Assembly: GCA_964409245.1 (NCBI GenBank)
Contig: CAYPCQ010000019.1
Location: 1-64,000 of the forward strand
Source: CAIMWS01 sp964409245
GTDB taxonomy: Bacteria > Verrucomicrobiota > Verrucomicrobiia > Limisphaerales > UBA1319
DNA: 64,000 bases
Direction: 5' to 3'
Shown one piece after another: positions 1 through 8,914 of the stretch. Below the pieces are notes generated by a model. The model made no database searches. It saw only the letters and a program-made list of their open reading frames with translations, and was not told the DNA's origin. Both the position numbers and the translations under genes were made by a program. Each line of letters begins with the position of its first letter. The stretch's first letter is position 1.

Positions 1-820
1 CCAGACCTCGTTCCAAGCCCTGCTCCAAGCCTTGCTCCAAGCCTTGCTCCAAGCCCTCCTGCCGGCCCTGCTCCAAGCCTCTTGCCAGGCCTTTTTCTTC
101 CCAGGATGTCATCAGTTTCATAATCTTCTCACCTTCCTGACCTTCCGGCAATTTACCCGCCGCCTCCTTAAAAAGCAATGCCTCCGCGGCGTTCAACCGC
201 AGGTAGGTGTCGATGAACACCCCCAGGAAATGCTGCTTCACCTTGTCCACCTTCAAGGTCAGCAGCATCCGCAGGCATTCCAGCTTCACCCGCACCCGCT
301 CCGCTTTGCCGATGCCCATTTTGGACATCAAGGCGCACACCGCCGGATTCCTCCGGCTCACGTAATCCTTCCACGAAAGCCGCGCCAATTGGATGACCTT
401 GAACCGGAATTGCAGGACCGTGAGGTCCGGCAGGGCCAGGGTAAAATGATCCAGTTCGGCTGCCTGGCTGGGGTGGGAAAATACCACCACCGGGTAAACC
501 GGCAGGCCGTGCTTCTGCAACAGCAGGGAAAAATAGTGGTGCATCCGCCGGCCAAACTCCGCCTGTTTCTGCGCCTGGTTTTCGATGTGCACCAGGAAAT
601 AGGATGGTTTCCCCTGGAACTGGCATTTGGCCACCAGATCCACCTCGTGCCGCTCGCCCTGCTGCGGCAGGTCGAGGATCTCCTTGTCGAGGAATTGAAC
701 CGACTTTTTATCCAGGTATTGGGCAGCCCCGGGCAGGAACGCATCGACAAAATCGCCAAAGAACAGCCGCAACAGCTCCTTGAACAGCTGGTCATGGTTG
801 ACTGGCTCGCCGGGTGACAT
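1..820 (-). CDS. Rpn-family PD-(D/E)XK nuclease (recombination-promoting nuclease/putative transposase), 3' end outside window
   Basis: The reading frame opens at an ATG whose first base is 820 and stays open to the window edge, so the C-terminus is missing. The translation begins MSPGEPVNHDQLFKELL, the usual start of Rpn/PDDEXK_2 nucleases. Around residues 50-80 a Glu-Val-Asp-Leu-Val segment followed by a Val-His-Ile-Glu-Asn-Gln segment fits the D...ExQ core of the PD-(D/E)XK fold. The tail becomes a tandem repeat of Gly-Leu-Glu-Gln units (bases 1-75), common at the end of this family. Rpn proteins cut DNA and promote RecA-independent recombination in E. coli; a role here in shuffling or defence is inference. 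The gene stands alone, facing away from the ATPase remnant downstream. Confidence 0.82.
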   Translation of the reverse strand, partial: MSPGEPVNHDQLFKELLRLFFGDFVDAFLPGAAQYLDKKSVQFLDKEILDLPQQGERHEVDLVAKCQFQGKPSYFLVHIENQAQKQAEFGRRMHHYFSLLLQKHGLPVYPVVVFSHPSQAAELDHFTLALPDLTVLQFRFKVIQLARLSWKDYVSRRNPAVCALMSKMGIGKAERVRVKLECLRMLLTLKVDKVKQHFLGVFIDTYLRLNAAEALLFKEAAGKLPEGQEGEKIMKLMTSWEEKGLARGLEQGRQEGLEQGLEQGLEQGLERGL

Positions 821-949
821 GGAGCGCACTATAGGATCAGGCGGCCGGAATGAAAGCTTTAAAATGCTTCCGCTGAACTCCGCCTGGGAACACCAAGGCT
901 GGTGATTTGCGGAAGGAGACCACTCAGGTGTTGCCGCACGGATCAAGCT

Positions 950-1268
950 GCTTCCAGGCAGCTGGCTCAGAGGTGCTGGCCCGGTCTTTTTGTGGCAAGC
1001 CCTGGATTTATCCGGATCAGATCGGAACTCATGGCTCGCTGCACGGCTGGATCCAAAATCCGCGGCGCAATCGCTTCCTGCCAAACCACCGGGATAAGGC
1101 CGAGGGTTGCGAGGATGTTCTGGAAGGTAATCAGGAAGCTTAAAAAATTTGTAAATCAGCTGAATCCCATATAATCCTGAGGCCGTGGAACCAAAATCCA
1201 ATCCAGTTGCTCCCAGCGTGGCGGCAGTGCGGGTGCGCTTCCCGCCCACCGGGGAGGCGCTGCTGCCG
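950..1268. repeat. Dispersed repeat R1, copy a (long form)
   Basis: This stretch is clearly similar, with many substitutions, to 8915-9235. Shared blocks include a tTTTGTaAATCAGCTGAATCCC segment near 1148-1170 and a GTGGAACCAAAATCCAATCC segment near 1186-1205. Read on the minus strand, the core (about 1015-1085) gives a peptide-like frame with Ala-Pro-Arg/Gln, Asp-Pro-Ala and Ser-Ser-Asp-Leu that recurs in copy d. No complete gene is present. The whole 821-1498 interval is non-coding apart from R1 copies a and b. Confidence 0.75.
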
Positions 1269-1364
1269 GAGCCGTGAATTCCTTCGCCTCCCCGCCCCTG
1301 TGCCATATATTCTCCGCCATCCGCGAAGCCGCTGGCGGGATCGTTTTATGGGAGACACTCGTCT

Positions 1365-1456
1365 TCCGTCACTTATCCCGGGCAGATCAGAACACATGGT
1401 TCGCTTCGTGGCGGGATTAAAAACCTGCGGCGCCATCACTTCCCCCACAAGTGCAT
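1365..1456. repeat. Dispersed repeat R1, copy b (core only)
   Basis: The core of R1 recurs here: a CCCGGGCAGATCAGAAC segment, then a TTCGCTTCGTGGCGG segment, then a CGGCGCCATCACTTCC segment, matching copies a, d and e in order. It ends about 40 bp before the start of the decayed ATPase gene. Confidence 0.6.
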
Positions 1457-1498
1457 GGATCCGGCCCGGGAATGGCCAGGCATAGGAAATTACCGCCC

Positions 1499-2715
1499 AT
1501 GAATATTGAAACCATCCGAGTGAAAAATTTCAAGGCCCTCCGGGATGTGGAGATCCAAAACGTCCCGGCTTACTGCGTTTTTGTGGGCCGCAACGGAACG
1601 GGACCCTTTCGCGTCTTCGCCTTTCTCAAAAACTGCCTCGCCAGGAATGTCCGGGCCGCGCTCAATATCGAGGGTGGCCGCAATGGGTTGCGGGAGGTTC
1701 TCAGCCATGGCCATGAGCAGGAGGATCTGGAAATCGAAATCCAGTTTCGGCTTGATATCGCCGGAACCAATCGTCTGGCGGCCTGCCATTTGGGGATCGG
1801 CGAGACTTCAGGCAAGGCAGCGATCGTCAAACGCGAAATCCTCCGCTACCAGCGCGGACGCCATGGTTCGCCATTCCATTTCATCGACTTTGCCAACGGT
1901 GAAGGCTACGCGATCAATAACGAGGAGGAATTTGGCAAGCCGGATTCAGAACTCGAGCGTGAATTTCAGAAGCTCGACTCCCCGGACACCCTTGCCATCA
2001 AAGGGCTTGGCCAGTTCGAGCGGTTCAAAGCAGCGTCCGCCTTCCGCCAGCTCATCGAAAACTGGCACATCTCCGATTTTCACCTCCACAGCGCCCGTGG
2101 CGGCCAGGAGGATGAGGATGCCAGGCATCTTTCCCCCAGTGGCGGCAACCTTCCCGCCATGGCCGTTACCTGTATGAGAACCACCGCAAAGTGTTCGACT
2201 CCATCAAACAACGCATGCAAACACGTGTCCCTGGCGTGGCGGATATCGCCGTCACTGTCACCGAAGACGGACGCCTGCTCATGCGGTATCGCGAGGGTGC
2301 GTTTAGGGAGCCGTTTATTGATAAAAATGTCTCGGATGGAACCATCAAGATGTTTGCCTGCCTCGTCCTGCTGGCGGATCCCAAACCCCACCCGATCCTC
2401 TGCGTTGAGGAGCCCGAGAACCATCTCTATCCAGAGTTGATGGGAGCTCTGGCTGAGGAATTCCAGCAGTATTCGGAGCGCGGAGGGCAGGTTTTTGTCT
2501 CCTCCCATTCGCCGGATTTTCTGCATGCCGTTCCGCTGGAAGGCATCTTTTGGCTCGAAAAAGAGCATGGAGAAACCAGCATCCACCGGGCTGCTGAACA
2601 CCCTTTATTGGCCCGCCTGGCCAAGGATGGCGATCTTCCCGGCTATTTATGGAACCAGGGCCTTTTTGACACCAAAACCCTGCCGCCTTCATGGAAGGCC
2701 GCCCCATTTTCATGA
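1499..2715 (+). pseudogene. Decayed AAA family ATPase (ABC/OLD-like, AAA_21 type)
   Basis: The start is the ATG at 1499 (MNIETIRVKNFKALRDVEI). The frame holds until about 2162 and then continues in another frame to the stop at 2713-2715. Restoring one C after the GCC at 2160-2165 joins Pro-Ala-Met-Ala to Arg-Tyr-Leu-Tyr-Glu-Asn. The Walker A loop reads Gly-Arg-Asn-Gly-Thr-Gly and then goes straight to Pro-Phe-Arg-Val-Phe, so about three codons including the essential Lys-Ser/Thr are missing. Walker B survives (ILCVEEPENHLYPEL, about 2397-2442), as does the switch region (FVSSHSPDFL). The gene partner is the DUF4276 gene that overlaps its end. Two independent lesions make it almost surely non-functional. 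Confidence 0.85.
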
Positions 2716-3253
2716 CGGAGGAGGAGCCCATGGGCAAGGCCCTGCGTGAGATATTGCCAAAGCTGCCTCCTGGTTTCCTCGAATACCAGCACTGGCTTAT
2801 CTTCAACCATCATGGCAATTCGGATCTGGAGGCTTCCTATCCCAAAAAAATGAGGGCCTGGCACGAGCCGGGTGTCCGTTTCCTTATTTTGCGGGATAAC
2901 GATGGGGCGGATTGCTTCCATCTGAAAAAGACCTGGTTGCCAAGGCTCCCGGCACACCACCGGAGCATTTGGCCCGCATTGTGTGCCAGCAGATCGAAAG
3001 CTGGTTCATCGGTGATCTTGCGGCGGCAGCCGCGGCCTGCCCGGCAGCCGCCAGAAAAAAGGCCTTCAAAAGTCTGGCAAAGGCCGATCCCGACGAGCTG
3101 ACGAATGCCTCTGAGCTGCTTGAGGAAATGACGGGCACCGGCGCCAAACGCGCCAGGGCCACGGAGATTGCCAGACAGATGCAGCCGGAAAGGAACCGAT
3201 CCAGGAGCTTCATGGTCTTTTCCACAGGCGTCACAAAATTCCTTTCCGAATAG
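2691..3253 (+). pseudogene. DUF4276-like protein (Toprim-like layout), frameshifted
   Basis: The gene starts at ATG 2691 inside the end of the ATPase gene. Its N-terminal part (IFMTEEEPMGKALREILP, then RFLILRDNDGADC) matches the DUF4276 pattern of an early Glu and a later Asp-x-Asp. The second half (QQIESWFIGDL, then PERNRSRSFMVF) lies in another frame. The join is at the A-run 2925-2929, where one A appears lost. DUF4276 proteins are commonly encoded directly after an AAA ATPase, which fits this pair. The architecture resembles two-gene ATPase + Toprim defence units such as PARIS, but the family is different and function is not shown here. Confidence 0.72.
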
Positions 3254-4022
3254 GCCTTGCCCGGCCCTTAACCGTGCCCAGGCAATTGGCCCGGTCGTGC
3301 TGGCCCGGTCTTTTTGCGCCAAGCCCTGGCCGCTCGCCACTGATCCCGCCGGAACGGGACTCATGGCCCAATCTTTTTCTGGCCAATTGATTTGCTGCTC
3401 AACAACGCGCATCCCGGCTTGCCGGGCCGCGGCATTAAACGCCGCCATTTGAGGCTTCGCCTGGCAGAACAAAAACCCCCGGCTCCTGCACAGTATTGTC
3501 CCCCCCGCGTTCCGCAAAAGAGACCGGGGTAAACCTTCCAGCCATTTTCCGGTGAAAAACTTACCCTTTTACGCCGTTTTTTGCATATTGCTGCTTGACC
3601 CGGCTCCATGGATCACCAATATCGGTGTTCAAGAAAGCACTTTTTATGGCAATCATGCAGAGGCATGTGGGTCAGATCGCCCGGCAGCAGCAATGCCACC
3701 GGCCAGCGGGGGGATACCCCGGCGTGGTTTTCATGCTGTGGTCCGGGAAAAAGTTCTGGGCCTGTCTGCGGTTGTCATACCCCATGGGTTAAAAGAGAAG
3801 GGTCTATTATGGGATTTATTGAATCGCCAACTGCTAAACGATGGCCGAAATGCGATATGCATTCAACACCATTATTATTGGTTTGAGTTTCCTGTGGCGC
3901 GCACCCTCCAATTCCACGCGGGCGGCAAGGCGGCATCACTGGATGACTTTGGTAAAGCTTGCACGGATTGCATAGAGATTAGTTATTTCGACGGACAAAT
4001 TTGAAAACAAATAGGAAATCCC
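3254..4022. other. Gene-poor gap with one R1 copy (copy c, about 3275-3380)
   Basis: The first 130 bases carry an R1 copy: GTGCTGGCCCGGTCTTTTTG at 3297-3316 is also found near 977-996, followed by CGCCAAGCCCTGGCCG and a GATCCCGCCGGAACGGGACT segment. The remaining 640 bases hold only short open frames without recognisable motifs or ribosome binding sites. I see no supported gene, RNA gene or terminator. Confidence 0.6.
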
Positions 4023-5576
4023 GTGAGCCAATCCATCATCCCCAACTGCCAAAAGGCTTTTGCCGCAGCGAATCTGCGATCCAATGAAGAATTCATAAAG
4101 CGCTTTGTCGCCGCACTGCTGGCAAAGAGATTTGTTATTCTGACCGGACTGGCAGGCTCCGGCAAAACCAAGATCGCTCAGGCATTTGCTCGTTGGATCT
4201 CACCGATTGCCGTTGCCACATCCGACCCATTCACGCCGAGCACAATAATTCCATCTGAACGCATCGACTACATTGTAATGAGAGCAGACCGCCTGGCTGT
4301 CGAGTTCTGGAATGACCCTGATGAAGACAAGGCGATAAAGGTTGTCTTGCCGCGAGCGCTGATTCAGGAGTGGGTTGACTACATCATCGCAAACCAACTG
4401 ACAGATGATACATCCGCAAGGCAGATACGCGAAGGTGTTGCGGCAACTACAAAATATTCCACCCAGTTGAACTCGTTCGAGACCATCTTCAAGGCATCCG
4501 CCTTCGCAGTTCTGGCCGCGCCTCAAATGCGCAGGCCATGCCGTTGTTACGAAGTTGTATCTGTTGGCGCAGACTGGACGAGCAGTGAACATGTCCTCGG
4601 ATACCCCGATGGACTCGACAAGAACCGTTACATCCGCACCAAAGCCCTCGATCTAATTCTGCGTGCGGCTGCCGAGCCTGACCTTGCGCATTTTCTGATT
4701 CTGGACGAGATGAACCTTTCCCATGTCGAACGATACTTTGCCGATCTGCTCTCGGCGATCGAATCAGGGGAGCCGGTTCATTTGCACTCTGACAAGGATG
4801 CGAGCGGGGCGCCAGCAGTGCGTGATGGTGTTCCGGGTGAAGTTAACCTTCCATCGAACCTATTCATTATCGGAACGGTGAACGTGGACGAGACGACCTA
4901 CATGTTTTCCCCGAAGGTACTCGACCGGGCCAATGTTCTGGAGTTCCGGGTTTCCGGCTCCGAGCTGAAGGGATTTCTGGACAACCCAGCCGCCGTGGAT
5001 TTCGCAAAGCTGGATGCTGCTGGAGCCGAACACGGCAAACGACTCATCGCCTTGGCGCAGCAGTCTGTTCAAATGTCCGAAGCTGAAGGACGAATGTTCA
5101 AGGCCGAACTGTGTCTTTTCTTCGAGGCTCTCCAATCCGCTAATGCAGAGTTTGGCTTTCGCGTGGCAAAGGAAAGCGCGTCGTTTCTGCGTTTTCACAA
5201 GCTGCTCAGCAGCTCGGACTGGGAATTCAAGGATGCAATGGACGCGCAGATTCTCCAGAAATTGCTTCCGAAGCTTCACGGGGCGCGCAATGTCCTTGAG
5301 CCGGTTCTTTGCACGCTCGCCACTCTGTGCTTCGCCAAGCGGACATGGGAACTTGACGGCGAGGGCCAGGAGTTCGTGTATCTGAAGGGACTCCGGGCGG
5401 AGGCAGCAAAGGCAATGCGCATGGAGGACGAAAGCCTCGACCCGCTCGGGATGACACCAGAAGGGAACCGGATTTATCCGGCTTCTGAAGCCTACTACCG
5501 GCTGAGTTTCGAGAAAATCATTCGGATGCTCGAACGGCTTCGCGCGAACGGCTTCACCAGCTTTACCGAAGCGTGA
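4023..5576 (+). CDS. McrB-like AAA+ NTPase of a DUF2357-type (type IV restriction-like) system
   Basis: A 517-residue AAA+ protein starting at GTG 4023. Walker A is Gly-Leu-Ala-Gly-Ser-Gly-Lys-Thr (about residues 42-49). Walker B is Leu-Ile-Leu-Asp-Glu-Met-Asn-Leu (about 225-232). A sensor-like Gly-Thr-Val-Asn-Val-Asp-Glu-Thr (about 284-291) stands where McrB carries Asn-Thr-Ala-Asp, followed by an Asp-Arg-Ala-Asn arginine-finger candidate. It would supply NTP-driven translocation for the nuclease encoded next, whose start overlaps its stop (GTGA, 5573-5576). McrBC-type systems cut modified foreign DNA. Target specificity cannot be read here, since no known modified-base reader domain is evident at the N-terminus. 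The gene is intact, unlike most of its neighbours. Confidence 0.85.
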   Translation: MSQSIIPNCQKAFAAANLRSNEEFIKRFVAALLAKRFVILTGLAGSGKTKIAQAFARWISPIAVATSDPFTPSTIIPSERIDYIVMRADRLAVEFWNDPDEDKAIKVVLPRALIQEWVDYIIANQLTDDTSARQIREGVAATTKYSTQLNSFETIFKASAFAVLAAPQMRRPCRCYEVVSVGADWTSSEHVLGYPDGLDKNRYIRTKALDLILRAAAEPDLAHFLILDEMNLSHVERYFADLLSAIESGEPVHLHSDKDASGAPAVRDGVPGEVNLPSNLFIIGTVNVDETTYMFSPKVLDRANVLEFRVSGSELKGFLDNPAAVDFAKLDAAGAEHGKRLIALAQQSVQMSEAEGRMFKAELCLFFEALQSANAEFGFRVAKESASFLRFHKLLSSSDWEFKDAMDAQILQKLLPKLHGARNVLEPVLCTLATLCFAKRTWELDGEGQEFVYLKGLRAEAAKAMRMEDESLDPLGMTPEGNRIYPASEAYYRLSFEKIIRMLERLRANGFTSFTEA

Positions 5577-7930
5577 GCATGGCCGGCTTGACCAGAGAAA
5601 CGCTGGTGCCTTGCCGGGACGTTCAAGGCCGGCTTGCTGGAATTCTGCGCCTCGTCCAAGCGGACCGGAAAAGCGACAGCATCAGGATTCTGGCGCCAGA
5701 GGAAGCGCGGGAACACGGAGAGGAAGGCATTCAACTTCTTGAGGGCCATGCCTATGACTTTGAGCTCCTTGACGCAAACCGGAATCTTCGCGTTCAGGCC
5801 AGCAGAGTGGTGAAGCCCAGTTCAATCCGTCCCGCCATCGGGCGAATTGATACCGGTGTTGAGACGGGCTTGCTGCAACTGGTTTTGGAGGATGCTCAGA
5901 GCAGCGCCCCGATGGCTCACGGCGCCGTTGAGGTTCTTTCGGCGAAGATCAACTACAGACAGGACTATCGCGGGATGCTGAGCTTCATCGCCGACGAATG
6001 CAGCGAACTGCTCTTCGACATTCGGGCAAGCACACGAATGAGGCTTTCGCCGAAGTTCAAACCTGGGCCACCCAACCTTCAACGGCAGCTTGAGTTTCTG
6101 GCTGCCGAGCTGACTTCCAGGAGGTTTGTAGCCGCCTTGCAACGCATGACGGCGATGCCTCATCAGGAGCTGCAAGCACAGTGGGAAGAACAAGGAATCT
6201 CGCGGCTGCGCAAGGGAGGCCGTGACTTGGCCCGCCAAATCGGCAGCTCAACGGCCCGCGTCCCGGTTCCACCCCAAAGCTCCGCCGCGCAAACCATGCG
6301 GGCGCTTGGCATCGCAACTCCGTCGTTACCGCGCGCTGTATCAGTTCGCCGGCAAATTGATTCGCTGGACACGCCAGAGAATCGTTTCGTGAAATACGTC
6401 CTGACTTACTTCCGGGATTTCTTGAAGCGAATCGAGTCGGTTTTGAAGGGAACCGCAGCGGAAGACCGGCAAAGGCTTGTCCGCACGGCCCAACACCTTC
6501 AGGAGCAACTTAACACAACTTTATCGGCGGCTTTATTCAAAAGTGTATCTGCCCCGAATATTCTCCCGCTCGGCAGTCCTGTCCTTCAGCGGAAAGGCGG
6601 GTATCGGGAAATTTTGCTTGCCTGGCTAAAGTTCGATTTGGCTGCTGAGCTCGTTTGGAAAGGTGGCGAAGATGTTTACGGCTCTGGCAAGCGCGACATG
6701 GCGGCACTCTACGAATACTGGCTGTTTTTTCAACTGCTCCGGCTGTTCAGGGACAAGTTTGAACTGGCCGCCCCTCCGGCAAGGACGCTTTTTGAACACA
6801 CGAATGGAGGGCTGAATCTGCGGCTGAAAGTGAATGAGCCACTTGGCATTGAGGGCCGGTGCCATCGCCAGGCGCGCCGGCTGAATGTCCGCTTCCATTA
6901 CAACCTAACTCACCAGCGGAGCGATTCGTGGAATAAACCGGGTTCATGGACCCGCCGGATGCGCCCCGACTTCACTCTAAGCTTCTGGCCGGATGGCTAT
7001 GGCCTTGGCGAGGCGGAGTCGCAGGAGCTGGCAGTTCACATTCACTTCGATGCGAAATATCGGGTGGAGAACCTCACCGAACTTTTTGGGGATGAAGACG
7101 AAGACCTGAGCGAAGAAAAGGCTCAGGAGAAACGTGGCAACTACAAACGGGCTGACCTTTTGAAGATGCACGCCTATCGCGATGCCATCCGCCGATCTGA
7201 AGGTGCTTATATCCTCTACCCTGGTGGGGCGAATACCCCGGCTCGCTTCCAAGGATTCCACGAAATTCTTCCTGGCCTTGGTGCTTTTGCCCTCAAGCCC
7301 GGCGAAAGTGGGCAAGCGGTCGGTTTGCCACATCTTTCCCGTTTTGTTGATGAAGTTGTCGCCCATGCATGCAACCGGGCGACAGCACGAGAGCAGAGCA
7401 GTTATCACCGCTTCCATGTTTACCGTGCGGATGAGACTGGCGGTGGAGCGAAAGTTGAAAGCCAAATCCCAGAGCGAGACATCGTAGAAAACGAGCGGCC
7501 CGTTCCACCCGCAGAGCATTCGGTGTTGGTGGGGTGGTGCGACAGCGAACAGCAACTGGACTGGATTCGGCGAACCGGGCTTTACAACTTCCGCGCCGGT
7601 CTTCGCCGTGGTTCCATTCGGTTGGAGCCAGCCATAGCAGGCGCCAGACACATCTTGCTTCATGGTCACGGAAGTAAAGCTTGGCCTGGTTTGTTGCGCA
7701 TAAAGAAACGTGGACCACGAATTTTTACGGCAGAAGAACTTCTTCGGAACGGTTATCCATCCAGCCCTGATCCGGAGGTGATCTACGCAGTCTTTGACGT
7801 CGAGCCGGATTCTTTCTACAACGATTGGAAATGGGACTATGCAAAATTGCCCGGCAAAAAAGCAGCCTTCGCTTCCGCTGAGCCGTTTGCTGTAAGTCTG
7901 GTTAGTGTGCTCGCCGTGCATCGCGCTTGA
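5573..7930 (+). CDS. DUF2357 protein with PD-(D/E)XK nuclease core (McrC-like partner)
   Basis: 785 residues, starting at GTG 5573 overlapping the upstream stop, or at ATG 5579. The middle has the DUF2357 signature Asp-Thr-Pro-Glu-Asn-Arg-Phe-Val-Lys-Tyr (about residues 263-272). The C-terminal half holds a nuclease core: Met-Arg-Pro-Asp-Phe-Thr-Leu (about 462-468), His-Phe-Asp-Ala-Lys-Tyr-Arg (about 491-497) and Lys-Met-His-Ala-Tyr-Arg-Asp-Ala (about 531-538). This is the layout expected for a McrC-like endonuclease driven by the McrB-like NTPase. The last 140 residues after the nuclease resemble a separate small domain that I do not recognise. Pairing and overlap imply a co-translated complex. 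Confidence 0.85.
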   Translation: MSMAGLTRETLVPCRDVQGRLAGILRLVQADRKSDSIRILAPEEAREHGEEGIQLLEGHAYDFELLDANRNLRVQASRVVKPSSIRPAIGRIDTGVETGLLQLVLEDAQSSAPMAHGAVEVLSAKINYRQDYRGMLSFIADECSELLFDIRASTRMRLSPKFKPGPPNLQRQLEFLAAELTSRRFVAALQRMTAMPHQELQAQWEEQGISRLRKGGRDLARQIGSSTARVPVPPQSSAAQTMRALGIATPSLPRAVSVRRQIDSLDTPENRFVKYVLTYFRDFLKRIESVLKGTAAEDRQRLVRTAQHLQEQLNTTLSAALFKSVSAPNILPLGSPVLQRKGGYREILLAWLKFDLAAELVWKGGEDVYGSGKRDMAALYEYWLFFQLLRLFRDKFELAAPPARTLFEHTNGGLNLRLKVNEPLGIEGRCHRQARRLNVRFHYNLTHQRSDSWNKPGSWTRRMRPDFTLSFWPDGYGLGEAESQELAVHIHFDAKYRVENLTELFGDEDEDLSEEKAQEKRGNYKRADLLKMHAYRDAIRRSEGAYILYPGGANTPARFQGFHEILPGLGAFALKPGESGQAVGLPHLSRFVDEVVAHACNRATAREQSSYHRFHVYRADETGGGAKVESQIPERDIVENERPVPPAEHSVLVGWCDSEQQLDWIRRTGLYNFRAGLRRGSIRLEPAIAGARHILLHGHGSKAWPGLLRIKKRGPRIFTAEELLRNGYPSSPDPEVIYAVFDVEPDSFYNDWKWDYAKLPGKKAAFASAEPFAVSLVSVLAVHRA

Positions 7931-7942
7931 AAATCCGAACCA

Positions 7943-7974
7943 AGCCCGGCAGGGCCGCGGGCTGCCCGTTTTTT
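7943..7974 (+). terminator. Probable intrinsic terminator of the McrBC-like operon
   Basis: A GC-rich inverted repeat (AGCCCG at 7943-7948 with CGGGCT at 7958-7963, alternatively GGCAG/CTGCC) is followed by GCCCG and a run of six T from 7969. It lies 13 bases after the DUF2357 stop. The stretch from here to 8230 shows no gene. Confidence 0.5.
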
Positions 7975-8230
7975 GTTGGCTTGGAAATTGCGGCCCGGAT
8001 AGGCAGAATAGAAAAATGAGTCGGTTTTGAACTTAAACTGGTATTTCCCGCAGCCTGCAGCGGGCTGGTTTCGATAAATTGAAAAATGATCACCCGGTTC
8101 AAGGTTGAGAGTTTTGAGGGCCGCAGACCCAGCAATACCACCAGGTGGGCAACGCGGTTCCGCCCCTGCTGGCTTGCCAGATTGCGCAAATTGTTGCCGG
8201 ATCGCTCAACCCCCCCGCCAACGCCTGACT

Positions 8231-8650
8231 GTGGCTGACGTATTCTCCAAGACGAAGCGATCGGAAGTCATGTCGCGTATCCGGGGGCAGGGCAACAAGG
8301 ACACCGAGCTGGCCTTGATCCAGCTGTTCAAGCTGCACCATATTACCGGATGGCGCCGCCACCGGCCCCTGTTTGGGAAACCGGATTTTGTGTTTCCAGC
8401 AGCCCGGGTGGCGGTTTTTGTGGATGGGTGTTTCTGGCACCGGTGCCCGAAGCATGCCACTTTTCCGGCCACGCGCCGGGCCTTCTGGCTGAAAAAACTG
8501 AATGCAAACCGCACCCGTGACCGGCGCGTGAGCCGGGAACTGCGCCGCAGCGGGTGGAGCGTAATCCGGATTTGGGAGCATGACCTGAAAAAGCCAGGCC
8601 GTTCCCTGCGGCGGATCAAACTGAAGCTGGCCGGGAAATATCAACCTTGA
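8231..8650 (+). CDS. vsr: Very short patch repair endonuclease (Vsr), orphan
   Basis: 139 residues from a GTG at 8231 (VADVFSKTKRSEVMSRIRG). The frame is open further upstream, but the family normally begins at this segment. Vsr nicks next to T:G mismatches that arise from deamination of 5-methylcytosine. Family hallmarks are visible: Arg-Ile-Arg-Gly-Gln-Gly-Asn-Lys-Asp-Thr-Glu, Gly-Lys-Pro-Asp-Phe-Val-Phe, and Phe-Val-Asp-Gly-Cys-Phe-Trp-His-Arg-Cys-Pro (about residues 62-72), which includes the catalytic Asp and zinc-type Cys/His positions. Vsr genes usually sit beside a C5-cytosine methyltransferase. None is visible in the window, so it is an orphan or a remnant of a lost restriction-modification unit. 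Confidence 0.9.
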   Translation: MADVFSKTKRSEVMSRIRGQGNKDTELALIQLFKLHHITGWRRHRPLFGKPDFVFPAARVAVFVDGCFWHRCPKHATFPATRRAFWLKKLNANRTRDRRVSRELRRSGWSVIRIWEHDLKKPGRSLRRIKLKLAGKYQP

Positions 8651-8677
8651 GCCGCGCCATTCGGCAACCATCCAGAA

Positions 8678-8832
8678 ATGAAAACCGACTGCCAGCCCCC
8701 CTATACTCCCACCTCCGGCAGCCTGCGCTTGGTGGGGGAAATCTGCGAGCTGATCGGTCGTAATCCCGTGGCCGAAAGCGCGATCCTGACTCCGCGTTTA
8801 CGGCGCAGCAACCGGCTCCGGTCCATCCTGAA
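8678..8832 (+). pseudogene. Fic/DOC-family N-terminal remnant
   Basis: An ATG at 8678 opens a frame reading MKTDCQPPYTPTSGSLRLV, then Gly-Glu-Ile-Cys-Glu-Leu-Ile-Gly-Arg, then Pro-Arg-Leu-Arg-Arg-Ser-Asn-Arg-Leu-Arg-Ser-Ile. The last segment matches the Fic N-terminal helix Leu-Arg-Arg-x-Asn-Arg-Ile-Arg-Thr-Ile. In intact Fic proteins this leads to a Ser-x-x-Ile-Glu-Gly-Asn inhibitory motif and later a HPFxxGNGR AMPylation motif. Here the similarity stops where repeat R3 begins (about 8834), and no Fic catalytic motif follows in any frame. I read it as a gene truncated by a repeat-associated rearrangement. Confidence 0.6.
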
Positions 8833-8833
8833 T

Positions 8834-8914
8834 GGCCACCAGAGAGCACCAAGCCCGCAAAAAAAAGCAGTTATGCGTTCCCCTTCTCTCGTGCGCTTTG
8901 TGCCCTTTCGTGGC
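8834..8914. repeat. Direct repeat R3, copy a
   Basis: An 80-bp segment containing GCAGTTATGCGTTC and a GTGCGCTTTGTGCCCTTTCG block (8890-8909). The same blocks recur in the same order at 9817-9897. It abuts the truncated Fic frame on its left and R1 copy d on its right. Confidence 0.75.

Noticed and set aside
3552..4004. A 150-codon frame upstream of the McrB-like gene
   Set aside because: No motif, no ribosome binding site and mixed composition. It could be a decayed gene but nothing supports it.
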